Below are positions 12,701 through 23,937 of a stretch of DNA of 64,000 nucleotides, one piece after another. Below the pieces are notes generated by a model that did no database searches, was not told the origin of the DNA, and saw only the letters and a program-made list of their open reading frames with translations. The translations under genes were made by a program, and so were the position numbers. Within the stretch, counting starts at the first letter, position 1. Each line of letters opens with the position of its first letter. The DNA comes from Anthopleura xanthogrammica (taxonomy: Eukaryota; Cnidaria; Anthozoa; Actiniaria; Actiniidae), in assembly GCA_964019055.1 (NCBI GenBank), contig OZ025209.1, positions 7,803,071 through 7,867,070 on the forward strand. The letters run 5' to 3'.

Positions 12701-14764
12701 TCTCAAGAGGTATTTTCATGAGCAAAAAGTGGGGGTTTCAGCAAACAGGTCATGCCGTCAGCGAAAAACCTGGTTTTGAGAGCCAAAATGGCCATTTTTC
12801 AGTTTTTTGGGCTAAAAAGTTTTTTTTTCCAGCAAAACAGTGTTTTGGACATCCAAAATGTGCTTTTCTCGGCCAAAACTTGCGTTTAGCAGTGAAAACG
12901 TCGTGTTTTGAGCAAAAGAAAATTCTCAGCCAATTTCAGATTTTCTCAGCAAAAAACACCTTTTTTGACCAAAAAGCACCTTTACTCAGCCAAAACCCCA
13001 TTTTTTTTTCGCCAAAACGTCGTGTTTTTATCTCAAGAGGTATTTTCATGAGCAAAAAGTGGGGGTTTCAGTAAACAGGTCACGCCGTCAGCGAAAAACC
13101 TGGTTTTGAGAGCCAAAATGGCCATTTTTCAGTTTTTTGGGCTAAAAAGTTTTTTTTCCCAGCAAAACAGTGTTTTGGACATCCAAAATGGGCTTTTCTC
13201 GGCCAAAACTTGCGTTTAGCAGTGAAAACGTCGTGTTTTGAGCAAAAGAAAATTCTCAGCCAATTTCAGATTTTCTCAGCAAAAAACACCTTTTTTGACC
13301 AAAAAGCACCTTTACTCAGCCAAAACCCCATTTTTTTTTCGCCAAAACGTCGTGTTTTTATCTCAAGAGGTATTTTCATGAGCAAAAAGTGGGGGTTTCA
13401 GCAAACAGGTCACGCCGTCAGCGAAAAACCTGGTTTTGAGAGCCAAAATGGCCATTTTTCAGTTTTTTGGGCTAAAAAGTTTTTTTTTCCAGCAAAACAG
13501 TGTTTTGGACATCCAAAATGTGCTTTTCTCGGCCAAAACTTGCGTTTAGCAGTGAAAACGTCGTGTTTTGAGCAAAAGAAAATTCTCAGCCAATTTCAGA
13601 TTTTCTCAGCAAAAAACACCTTTTTTGACCAAAAAGCACCTTTACTCAGCCAAAACCCCATTTTTTTTTCGCCAAAACGTCGTGTTTTTATCTCAAGAGG
13701 TATTTTCATGAGCAAAAAGTGGGGGTTTCAGCAAACAGGTCACGCCGTCAGCGAAAAACCTGGTTTTGAGAGCCAAAATGGCCATTTTTCAGTTTTTTGG
13801 GCTAAAAAGTTTTTTTTCCCAGCAAAACAGTGTTTTGGACATCCAAAATGTGCTTTTCTCGGCCAAAACTTGCGTTTAGCAGTGAAAACGTCGTGTTTTG
13901 AGCAAAAGAAAATTCTCAGCCAATTTCAGATTTTCTCAGCAAAAAACACCTTTTTTGACCAAAAAGCACCTTTACTCAGCCAAAACCCCATTTTTTTTTC
14001 GCCAAAACGTCGTGTTTTTATCTCAAGAGGTATTTTCATGAGCAAAAAGTGGGGGTTTCAGCAAACAGGTCACGCCGTCAGCGAAAAACCTGGTTTTGAG
14101 AGCCAAAATGGCCATTTTTCAGTTTTTTGGGCTAAAAAGTTTTTTTTTCCAGCAAAACAGTGTTTTGGACATCCAAAATGTGCTTTTCTCGGCCAAAACT
14201 TGCGTTTAGCAGTGAAAACGTCGTGTTTTGAGCAAAAGAAAATTCTCAGCCAATTTCAGATTTTCTCAGCAAAAAACACCTTTTTTGACCAAAAAGCACC
14301 TTTACTCAGCCAAAACCCCATTTTTTTTTCGCCAAAACGTCGTGTTTTTATCTCAAGAGGTATTTTCATGAGCAAAAAGTGGGGGTTTCAGCAAACAGGT
14401 CACGCCGTCAGCGAAAAACCTGGTTTTGAGAGCCAAAATGGCCATTTTTCAGTTTTTTGGGCTAAAAAGTTGTTTTTTCCAGCAAAACAGTGTTTTGGAC
14501 ATCCAAAATGTGCTTTTCTCGGCCAAAACTTGCGTTTAGCAGTGAAAACGTCGTGTTTTGAGCAAAAGAAAATTCTCAGCCAATTTCAGATTTTCTCAGC
14601 AAAAAACACCTTTTTTGACCAAAAAGCACCTTTACTCAGCCAAAACCCCATTTTTTTTTCGCCAAAACGTCGTGTTTTTATCTCAAGAGGTATTTTCATG
14701 AGCAAAAAGTGGGGGTTTCAGCAAACAGGTCACGCCGTCAGCGAAAAACCTGGTTTTGAGAGCC

Positions 14765-14778
14765 AAAATGGCCATTTT
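14765..14778. other. Perfect 14-bp palindrome in the monomer
   Basis: AAAATGGCCATTTT equals its own reverse complement. It sits at monomer positions 68-81 and is present in nearly every full-length unit. One exception is the 20968 unit, which has CAACATGG. It is absent from all 21 shortened units because both deletions remove it. It could be a site for a dimeric protein or simply a remnant of the dyad subunit. No function is shown. Confidence 0.9.
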
Positions 14779-14822
14779 TCAGTTTTTTGGGCTAAAAAGT
14801 TTTTTTTTCCAGCAAAACAGTG

Positions 14823-14838
14823 TTTTGGACATCCAAAA
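14823..14838. other. Near-palindrome with 7-bp arms
   Basis: TTTTGGACATCCAAAA (monomer positions 126-141) has 7-bp inverted arms around a CA centre. Together with the palindrome 58 bp upstream it shows that the monomer's subunits are dyad-symmetric. The 57-73 and 127-143 segments match at 14 of 17 bases and are the breakpoints of the 70-bp deletions. Confidence 0.85.
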
Positions 14839-14874
14839 TGTGCTTTTCTCGGCCAAAACTTGCGTTTAGCAGTG

Positions 14875-15008
14875 AAAACGTCGTGTTTTGAGCAAAAGAA
14901 AATTCTCAGCCAATTTCAGATTTTCTCAGCAAAAAACACCTTTTTTGACCAAAAAGCACCTTTACTCAGCCAAAACCCCATTTTTTTTTCGCCAAAACGT
15001 CGTGTTTT
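14875..15008. repeat. 15-bp direct repeat inside the monomer
   Basis: AAAACGTCGTGTTTT occurs at monomer positions 178-192 and 297-311 (14875-14889 and 14994-15008), 119 bp apart. Each copy has inverted arms AAAAC and GTTTT around five bases. In subfamily A the second copy reads AAAAAGTCGTGTTTT, so the exact repeat is specific to subfamily B. Confidence 0.88.
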
Positions 15009-17337
15009 TATCTCAAGAGGTATTTTCATGAGCAAAAAGTGGGGGTTTCAGCAAACAGGTCACGCCGTCAGCGAAAAACCTGGTTTTGAGAGCCAAAATG
15101 GCCATTTTTCAGTTTTTTGGGCTAAAAAGTTTTTTTTTCCAGCAAAACAGTGTTTTGGACATCCAAAATGTGCTTTTCTCGGCCAAAACTTGCGTTTAGC
15201 AGTGAAAACGTCGTGTTTTGAGCAAAAGAAAATTCTCAGCCAATTTCAGATTTTCTCAGCAAAAAACACCTTTTTTGACCAAAAAGCACCTTTACTCAGC
15301 CAAAACCCCATTTTTTTTTCGCCAAAACGTCGTGTTTTTATCTCAAGAGGTATTTTCATGAGCAAAAAGTGGGGGTTTCAGCAAACAGGTCACGCCGTCA
15401 GCGAAAAACCTGGTTTTGAGAGCCAAAATGGCCATTTTTCAGTTTTTTGGGCTAAAAAGTTTTTTTTTCCAGCAAAACAGTGTTTTGGACATCCAAAATG
15501 TGCTTTTCTAGGCCAAAACTTGCGTTTAGCAGTGAAAACGTCGTGTTTTGAGCAAAAGAAAATTCTCAGCCAATTTCAGATTTTCTCAGCAAAAAACACC
15601 TTTTTTGACCAAAAAGCACCTTTACTCAGCCAAAACCCCATTTTTTTTTCGCCAAAACGTCGTGTTTTTATCTCAAGAGGTATTTTCATGAGCAAAAAGT
15701 GGGGGTTTCAGCAAACAGGTCACGCCGTCAGCGAAAAACCTGGTTTTGAGAGTCAAAATGGCCATTTTTCAGTTTTTTGGGCTAAAAAGTTGTTTTTTCC
15801 AGCAAAACAGTGTTTTGGACATCCAAAATGTGCTTTTCTCGGCCAAAACTTGCGTTTAGCAGTGAAAACGTCGTGTTTTGAGCAAAAGAAAATTCTCAGC
15901 CAATTTCAGATTTTCTCAGCAAAAAACACCTTTTTTGACCAAAAAGCACCTTTACTCAGCCAAAACCCCATTTTTTTTTCGCCAAAACGTCGTGTTTTTA
16001 TCTCAAGAGGTATTTTCATGAGCAAAAAGTGGGGGTTTCAGCAAACAGGTCACGCCGTCAGCGAAAAACCTGGTTTTGAGAGCCAAAATGGCCATTTTTC
16101 AGTTTTTTGGGCTAAAAAGTTTTTTTTTCCAGCAAAACAGTGTTTTGGACATCCAAAATGTGCTTTTCTCGGCCAAAACTTGCGTTTAGCAGTGAAAACG
16201 TCGTGTTTTGAGCAAAAGAAAATTCTCAGCCAATTTCAGATTTTCTCAGCAAAAAACACCTTTTTTGACCAAAAAGCACCTTTACTCAGCCAAAACCCCA
16301 TTTTTTTTTCGCCAAAACGTCGTGTTTTTATCTCAAGAGGTATTTTCATGAGCAAAAAGTGGGGGTTTCAGCAAACAGGTCACGCCGTCAGCGAAAAACC
16401 TGGTTTTGAGAGCCAAAATGGCCATTTTTCAGTTTTTTGGGCTAAAAAGTTTTTTTTTCCAGCAAAACAGTGTTTTGGACATCCAAAATGTGCTTTTCTC
16501 GGCCAAAACTTGCGTTTAGCAGTGAAAACGTCGTGTTTTGAGCAAAAGAAAATTCTCAGCCAATTTCAGATTTTCTCAGCAAAAAACACCTTTTTTGACC
16601 AAAAAGCACCTTTACTCAGCCAAAACCCCATTTTTTTTTCGCCAAAACGTCGTGTTTTTATCTCAAGAGGTATTTTCATGAGCAAAAAGTGGGGGTTTCA
16701 GCAAACAGGTCACGCCGTCAGCGAAAAACCTGGTTTTGAGAGCCAAAATGGCCATTTTTCAGTTTTTTGGGCTAAAAAGTTTTTTTTTCCAGCAAAACAG
16801 TGTTTTGGACATCCAAAATGTGCTTTTCTAGGCCAAAACTTGCGTTTAGCAGTGAAAACGTCGTGTTTTGAGCAAAAGAAAATTCTCAGCCAATTTCAGA
16901 TTTTCTCAGCAAAAAACACCTTTTTTGACCAAAAAGCACCTTTACTCAGCCAAAACCCCATTTTTTTTTCGCCAAAACGTCGTGTTTTTATCTCAAGAGG
17001 TATTTTCATGAGCAAAAAGTGGGGGTTTCAGCAAACAGGTCACGCCGTCAGCGAAAAACCTGGTTTTGAGAGTCAAAATGGCCATTTTTCAGTTTTTTGG
17101 GCTAAAAAGTTTTTTTTTCCAGCAAAACAGTGTTTTGGACATCCAAAATGTGCTTTTCTCGGCCAAAACTTGCGTTTAGCAGTGAAAACGTCGTGTTTTG
17201 AGCAAAAGAAAATTCTCAGCCAATTTCAGATTTTCTCAGCAAAAAACACCTTTTTTGACCAAAAAGCACCTTTACTCAGCCAAAACCCCATTTTTTTTTC
17301 GCCAAAACGTCGTGTTTTTATCTCAAGAGGTATTTTC

Positions 17338-20300
17338 ATGAGCAAAAAGTGGGGGTTTCAGCAAACAGGTCACGCCGTCAGCGAAAAACCTGGTTTTGAG
17401 AGCCAAAATGGCCATTTTTCAGTTTTTTGGGCTAAAAAGTTTTTTTTCCCAGCAAAACAGTGTTTTGGACATCCAAAATGTGCTTTTCTCGGCCAAAACT
17501 TGCGTTTAGCAGTGAAAACGTCGTGTTTTGAGCAAAAGAAAATTCTCAGCCAATTTCAGATTTTCTCAGCAAAAAACACCTTTTTTGACCAAAAAACACC
17601 TTTACTCAGCCAAAACCCCATTTTTTTTTCGCCAAAACGTCGTGTTTTTATCTCAAGAGGTATTTTCATGAGCAAAAAGTGGGGGTTTCAGCAAACAGGT
17701 CACGCCGTCAGCGAAAAACCTGGTTTTGAGAGCCAAAATGGCCATTTTTCAGTTTTTTGGGCTAAAAAGTTTTTTTTTCCAGCAAAACAGTGTTTTGGAC
17801 ATCCAAAATGTGCTTTTGTCGGCCAAAACTTGCGTTTAGCAGTGAAAACGTCGTGTTTTGAGCAAAAGAAAATTCTCAGCCAATTTCAGATTTTCTCAGC
17901 AAAAAACACCTTTTTTGACCAAAAAGCACCTTTACTCAGCCAAAACCCCATTTTTTTTTCGCCAAAACGTCGTGTTTTTATCTCAAGAGGTATTTTCATG
18001 AGCAAAAAGTGGGGGTTTCAGCAAACAGGTCACGCCGTCAGCGAAAAACCTGGTTTTGAGAGCCAAAATGGCCATTTTTCAGTTTTTTGGGCTAAAAAGT
18101 TTTTTTTTCCAGCAAAACAGTGTTTTGGACATCCAAAATGTGCTTTTCTCGGCCAAAACTTGCGTTTAGCAGTGAAAACGTCGTGTTTTGAGCAAAAGAA
18201 AATTCTCAGCCAATTTCAGATTTTCTCAGCAAAAAACACCTTTTTTGACCAAAAAGCACCTTTACTCAGCCAAAACCCCATTTTTTTTTCGCCAAAACGT
18301 CGTGTTTTTATCTCAAGAGGTATTTTCATGAGCAAAAAGTGGGGGTTTCAGCAAACAGGTCACGCCGTCAGCGAAAAACCTGGTTTTGAGAGCCAAAATG
18401 GCCATTTTTCAGTTTTTTGGGCTAAAAAGTTTTTTTTTCCAGCAAAACAGTGTTTTGGACATCCAAAATGTGCTTTTCTCGGCCAAAACTTGCGTTTAGC
18501 AGTGAAAACGTCGTGTTTTGAGCGAAAGAAAATTCTCAGCCAATTTCAGATTTTCTCAGCAAAAAACACCTTTTTTGACCAAAAAGCACCTTTACTCAGC
18601 CAAAACCCCATTTTTTTTTCGCCAAAACGTCGTGTTTTTATCTCAAGAGGTATTTTCATGAGCAAAAAGTGGGGGTTTCAGCAAACAGGTCACGCCGTCA
18701 GCGAAAAACCTGGTTTTGAGAGCCAAAATGGCCATTTTTCAGTTTTTTGGGCTAAAAAGTTTTTTTTCCCAGCAAAACAGTGTTTTGGACATCCAAAATG
18801 TGCTTTTCTCGGCCAAAACTTGCGCTTAGCAGTGAAAACGTCGTGTTTTGAGCAAAAGAAAATTCTTAGCCAATTTCAGATTTTCTCAGCAAAAAACACC
18901 TTTTTTGACCAAAAAGCACCTTTACTCAGCGAAAACCCCATTTTTTTTTCGCCAAAACGTCGTGTTTTTATCTCAAGAGGTATTTTCATGAGCAAAAAGT
19001 GGGGGTTTCAGCAAACAGGTCACGCCGTCAGCGAAAAACCTGGTTTTGAGAGCCAAAATGGCCATTTTTCAGTTTTTTGGGCTAAAAAGTTTTTTTTTCC
19101 AGCAAAACAGTGTTTTGGACATCCAAAATGTGCTTTTCTCGGCCAAAACTTGCGTTTAGCAGTGAAAACGTCGTGTTTTGAGCAAAAGAAAATTCTCAGC
19201 CAATTTCAGATTTTCTCAGCAAAAAACACCTTTTTTGACCAAAAAACACCTTTACTCAGCCAAAACCCCATTTTTTTTTCGCCAAAACGTCGTGTTTTTA
19301 TCTCAAGAGGTATTTTCATGAGCAAAAAGTGGGGGTTTCAGCAAACAGGTCACGCCGTCAGCGAAAAACCTGGTTTTGAGAGCCAAAATGGCCATTTTTC
19401 AGTTTTTTGGGCTAAAAAGTTTTTTTTTCCAGCAAAACAGTGTTTTGGACATCCAAAATGTGCTTTTGTCGGCCAAAACTTGCGTTTAGCAGTGAAAACG
19501 TCGTGTTTTGAGCAAAAGAAAATTCTCAGCCAATTTCAGATTTTCTCAGCAAAAAACACCTTTTTTGACCAAAAAGCACCTTTACTCAGCCAAAACCCCA
19601 TTTTTTTTCCGCCAAAACGTCGTGTTTTTATCTCAAGAGGTATTTTCATGAGCAAAAAGTGGGGGTTTCAGCAAACAGGTCACGCCGTCAGCGAAAAACC
19701 TGGTTTTGAGAGCCAAAATGGCCATTTTTCAGTTTTTTGGGCTAAAAAGTTTTTTTTCCCAGCAAAACAGTGTTTTGGACATCCAAAATGTGCTTTTCTC
19801 GGCCAAAACTTGCGTTTAGCAGTGAAAACGTCGTGTTTTGAGCAAAAGAAAATTCTCAGCCAATTTCAGATTTTCTCAGCAAAAAACACCTTTTTTGACC
19901 AAAAAGCACCTTTACTCAGCCAAAACCCCATTTTTTTTTCGCCAAAACGTCGTGTTTTTATCTCAAGAGGTATTTTCATGAGCAAAAAGTGGGGGTTTCA
20001 GCAAACAGGTCACGCCGTCAGCGAAAAACCTGGTTTTGAGAGCCAAAATGGCCATTTTTCAGTTTTTTGGGCTAAAAAGTTTTTTTTCCCAGCAAAACAG
20101 TGTTTTGGACATCCAAAATGTGCTTTTCTCGGCCAAAACTTGCGTTTAGCAGTGAAAACGTCGTGTTTTGAGCAAAAGAAAATTCTTAGCCAATTTCAGA
20201 TTTTCTCAGCAAAAAACACCTTTTTTGACCAAAAAGCACCTTTACTCAGCCAAAACCCCATTTTTTTTTCGCCAAAACGTCGTGTTTTTATCTCAAGAGG

Positions 20301-20637
20301 TATTTTCATGAGCAAAAAGTGGGGGTTTCAGCAAACAGGTCACGCCGTCAGCGAAAAACCTGGTTTTGAGAGCCAAAATGGCCATTTTTCAGTTTTTTGG
20401 GCTAAAAAGTTTTTTTTTCCAGCAAAACAGTGTTTTGGACATCCAAAATGTGCTTTTCTCGGCCAAAACTTGCGTTTAGCAGTGAAAACGTCGTGTTTTG
20501 AGCAAAAGAAAATTCTCAGCCAATTTCAGATTTTCTCAGCAAAAAACACCTTTTTTGACCAAAAAGCACCTTTACTCAGCCAAAACCCCATTTTTTTTTC
20601 GCCAAAACGTCGTGTTTTTATCTCAAGAGGTATTTTC
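17338..20637. repeat. Five-monomer HOR, 1650 bp, two copies
   Basis: ACCAAAAAACACC occurs in units 17338 and 18988, and CTTTTGTCGGCC in units 17668 and 19318. Both pairs are 1650 bp apart. This unit overlaps the neighbouring four-monomer HOR, so two exchange registers are layered here. Confidence 0.75.
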
Positions 20638-23600
20638 ATGAGCAAAAAGTGGGGGTTTCAGCAAACAGGTCACGCCGTCAGCGAAAAACCTGGTTTTGAG
20701 AGCCAAAATGGCCATTTTTCAGTTTTTTGGGCTAAAAAGTTTTTTTTCCCAGCAAAACAGTGTTTTGGACATCCAAAATGTGCTTTTCTCGGCCAAAACT
20801 TGCGTTTAGCAGTGAAAACGTCGTGTTTTGAGCAAAAGAAAATTCTCAGCCAATTTCAGATTTTCTCAGCAAAAAACACCTTTTTTGACCAAAAAGCACC
20901 TTTACTCAGCCAAAACCCCATTTTTTTTTCGCCAAAACGTCGTGTTTTTATCTCAAGAGGTATTTTCATGAGCAAAAAGTGGGGGTTTCAGCAAACAGGT
21001 CACGCCGTCAGCGAAAAACCTGGTTTTGAGAGCCAACATGGCCATTTTTCAGTTTTTTGGGCTAAAAAGTTTTTTTTCCAAGCAAAACAGTGTTTTGGAC
21101 ATCCAAAATGTGCTTTTCTCGGCCAAAACTTGCGTTTAGCAGTGAAAACGTCGTGTTTTGAGCAAAAGAAAATTCTCAGCCAATTTCAGATTTTCTCAGC
21201 AAAAAACACCTTTTTTGACCAAAAAGCACCTTTACTCAGCCAAAACCCCATTTTTTTTTCGCCAAAACGTCGTGTTTTTATCTCAAGAGGTATTTTCATG
21301 AGCAAAAAGTGGGGGTTTCAGCAAACAGGTCACGCCGTCAGCGAAAAACCTGGTTTTGAGAGCCAAAATGGCCATTTTTCAGTTTTTTGGGCTAAAAAGT
21401 TTTTTTTCCCAGCAAAACAGTGTTTTGGACATCCAAAATGTGCTTTTCTCGGCCAAAACTTGCGTTTAGCAGTGAAAACGTCGTGTTTTGAGCAAAAGAA
21501 AATTCTTAGCCAATTTCAGATTTTCTCAGCAAAAAACACCTTTTTTGACCAAAAAGCACCTTTACTCAGCCAAAACCCCATTTTTTTTCCGCCAAAACGT
21601 CGTGTTTTTATCTCAAGAGGTATTTTCATGAGCAAAAAGTGGGGGTTTCAGCAAACAGGTCACGCCGTCAGCGAAAAACCTGGTTTTGAGAGCCAAAATG
21701 GCCATTTTTCAGTTTTTTGGGCTAAAAAGTTTTTTTTTCCAGCAAAACAGTGTTTTGGACATCCAAAATGTGCTTTTCTCGGCCAAAACTTGCGTTTAGC
21801 AGTGAAAACGTCGTGTTTTGAGCAAAAGAAAATTCTCAGCCAATTTCAGATTTTCTCAGCAAAAAACACCTTTTTTGACCAAAAAGCACCTTTACTCAGC
21901 CAAAACCCCATTTTTTTTCCGCCAAAACGTCGTGTTTTTATCTCAAGAGGTATTTTCATGAGCAAAAAGTGGGGGTTTCAGCAAACAGGTCACGCCGTCA
22001 GCGAAAAACCTGGTTTTGAGAGCCAAAATGGCCATTTTTCAGTTTTTTGGGCTAAAAAGTTTTTTTTCCCAGCAAAACAGTGTTTTGGACATCCAAAATG
22101 TGCTTTTCTCGGCCAAAACTTGCGTTTAGCAGTGAAAACGTCGTGTTTTGAGCAAAAGAAAATTCTCAGCCAATTTCAGATTTTCTCAGCAAAAAACACC
22201 TTTTTTGACCAAAAAGCACCTTTACTCAGCCAAAACCCCATTTTTTTTTCGCCAAAACGTCGTGTTTTTATCTCAAGAGGTATTTTCATGAGCAAAAAGT
22301 GGGGGTTTCAGCAAACAGGTCACGCCGTCAGCGAAAAACCTGGTTTTGAGAGCCAAAATGGCCATTTTTCAGTTTTTTGGGCTAAAAAGTTTTTTTTTCC
22401 AGCAAAACAGTGTTTTGGACATCCAAAATGTGCTTTTCTCGGCCAAAACTTGCGTTTAGCAGTGAAAACGTCGTGTTTTGAGAAAAAGAAAATTCTCAGC
22501 CAATTTCAGATTTTCTCAGCAAAAAACACCTTTTTTGACCAAAAAGCACCTTTACTCAGCCAAAACCCCATTTTTTTTTCGCCAAAACGTCGTGTTTTTA
22601 TCTCAAGAGGTATTTTCATGAGCAAAAAGTGGGGGTTTCAGCAAACAGGTCACGCCGTCAGCGAAAAACCTGGTTTTGAGAGCCAAAATGGCCATTTTTC
22701 AGTTTTTTGGGCTAAAAAGTTTTTTTTCCCAGCAAAACAGTGTTTTGGACATCCAAAATGTGCTTTTCTCGGCCAAAACTTGCGTTTAGCAGTGAAAACG
22801 TCGTGTTTTGAGCAAAAGAAAATTCTTAGCCAATTTCAGATTTTCTCAGCAAAAAACACCTTTTTTGACCAAAAAGCACCTTTACTCAGCCAAAACCCCA
22901 TTTTTTTTCCGCCAAAACGTCGTGTTTTTATCTCAAGAGGTATTTTCATGAGCAAAAAGTGGGGGTTTCAGCAAACAGGTCACGCCGTCAGCGAAAAACC
23001 TGGTTTTGAGAGCCAAAATGGCCATTTTTCAGTTTTTTGGGCTAAAAAGTTTTTTTTTCCAGCAAAACAGTGTTTTGGACATCCAAAATGTGCTTTTCTC
23101 GGCCAAAACTTGCGTTTAGCAGTGAAAACGTCGTGTTTTGAGCAAAAGAAAATTCTCAGCCAATTTCAGATTTTCTCAGCAAAAAACACCTTTTTTGACC
23201 AAAAAGCACCTTTACTCAGCCAAAACCCCATTTTTTTTCCGCCAAAACGTCGTGTTTTTATCTCAAGAGGTATTTTCATGAGCAAAAAGTGGGGGTTTCA
23301 GCAAACAGGTCACGCCGTCAGCGAAAAACCTGGTTTTGAGAGCCAAAATGGCCATTTTTCAGTTTTTTGGGCTAAAAAGTTTTTTTTCCCAGCAAAACAG
23401 TGTTTTGGACATCCAAAATGTGCTTTTCTCGGCCAAAACTTGCGTTTAGCAGTGAAAACGTCGTGTTTTGAGCAAAAGAAAATTCTCAGCCAATTTCAGA
23501 TTTTCTCAGCAAAAAACACCTTTTTTGACCAAAAAGCACCTTTACTCAGCCAAAACCCCATTTTTTTTTCGCCAAAACGTCGTGTTTTTATCTCAAGAGG

Positions 23601-23937
23601 TATTTTCATGAGCAAAAAGTGGGGGTTTCAGCAAACAGGTCACGCCGTCAGCGAAAAACCTGGTTTTGAGAGCCAAAATGGCCATTTTTCAGTTTTTTGG
23701 GCTAAAAAGTTTTTTTTTCCAGCAAAACAGTGTTTTGGACATCCAAAATGTGCTTTTCTCGGCCAAAACTTGCGTTTAGCAGTGAAAACGTCGTGTTTTG
23801 AGAAAAAGAAAATTCTCAGCAAATTTCAGATTTTCTCAGCAAAAAACACCTTTTTTGACCAAAAAGCACCTTTACTCAGCCAAAACCCCATTTTTTTTCC
23901 GCCAAAACGTCGTGTTTTTATCTCAAGAGGTATTTTC
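18658..23937. repeat. Four-monomer HOR, 1320 bp, four successive copies
   Basis: AATTCTTAGCC occurs once per 1320 bp, in units 18658, 19978, 21298 and 22618, and nowhere else that I saw. The last two copies agree in detail. Both show T8CCC with CTTAG and a CCGCC end, then T9 with a CCGCC end, then T8CCC, then T9 with GAGAAAAAG. Copies 21298-22617 and 22618-23937 are therefore the youngest duplication in the series. Confidence 0.88.

Larger units (their letters stand above)
14698..15027. repeat. Reference consensus monomer (330 bp)
   Basis: This unit matches the majority base wherever I compared it and is used here as the reference. Hand count gives A 99, C 68, G 60, T 103, so about 39% GC with almost no strand skew. 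Landmarks as monomer positions: G5 run 14-18, perfect 14-bp palindrome 68-81, T9 tract 103-111, near-palindrome 126-141, a 15-bp word at 178-192 repeated at 297-311, and a second T9 tract 284-292. Length changes elsewhere are nearly all in the two T9 tracts. There are only five TpA steps (at 96, 170, 266, 312 and 324) but ten CpG. Confidence 0.95.
14368..17337. repeat. Four-monomer HOR, 1320 bp (14.4-17.3 kb)
   Basis: Rare variants recur at exactly 1320 bp. AGTTGTTTTTTCC occurs in units 14368 and 15688, CTTTTCTAGGCC in 15358 and 16678, and GAGAGTCAAAATGG in 15688 and 17008. Three independent marks with one spacing support duplication of a four-monomer block. Confidence 0.85.

Noticed and set aside
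179..13074. Many forward open frames starting MSKKWGFQQTG, MSKRKFSANF or MRAKMAIFQF
   Set aside because: They are different frames of the same satellite, shifted by T-tract length or by 70-bp deletions. All three forward frames give similar-looking Lys/Phe-rich repeats, with no domain and no sign of selection on one frame.
14800..14808. T9 tracts as transcription terminators or poly(A) tails of retroelements
   Set aside because: No GC-rich hairpin precedes them as a bacterial terminator would need, there is no target-site duplication, and they are fixed positions of the monomer.
14971..14981. CCAAAACCCCA resembling the C4A4 telomere repeat of some ciliates
   Set aside because: Only one copy per monomer and not in tandem. 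The subunit pattern GCCAAAAC explains it, and subfamily A has CCGCA or GCGCA instead.
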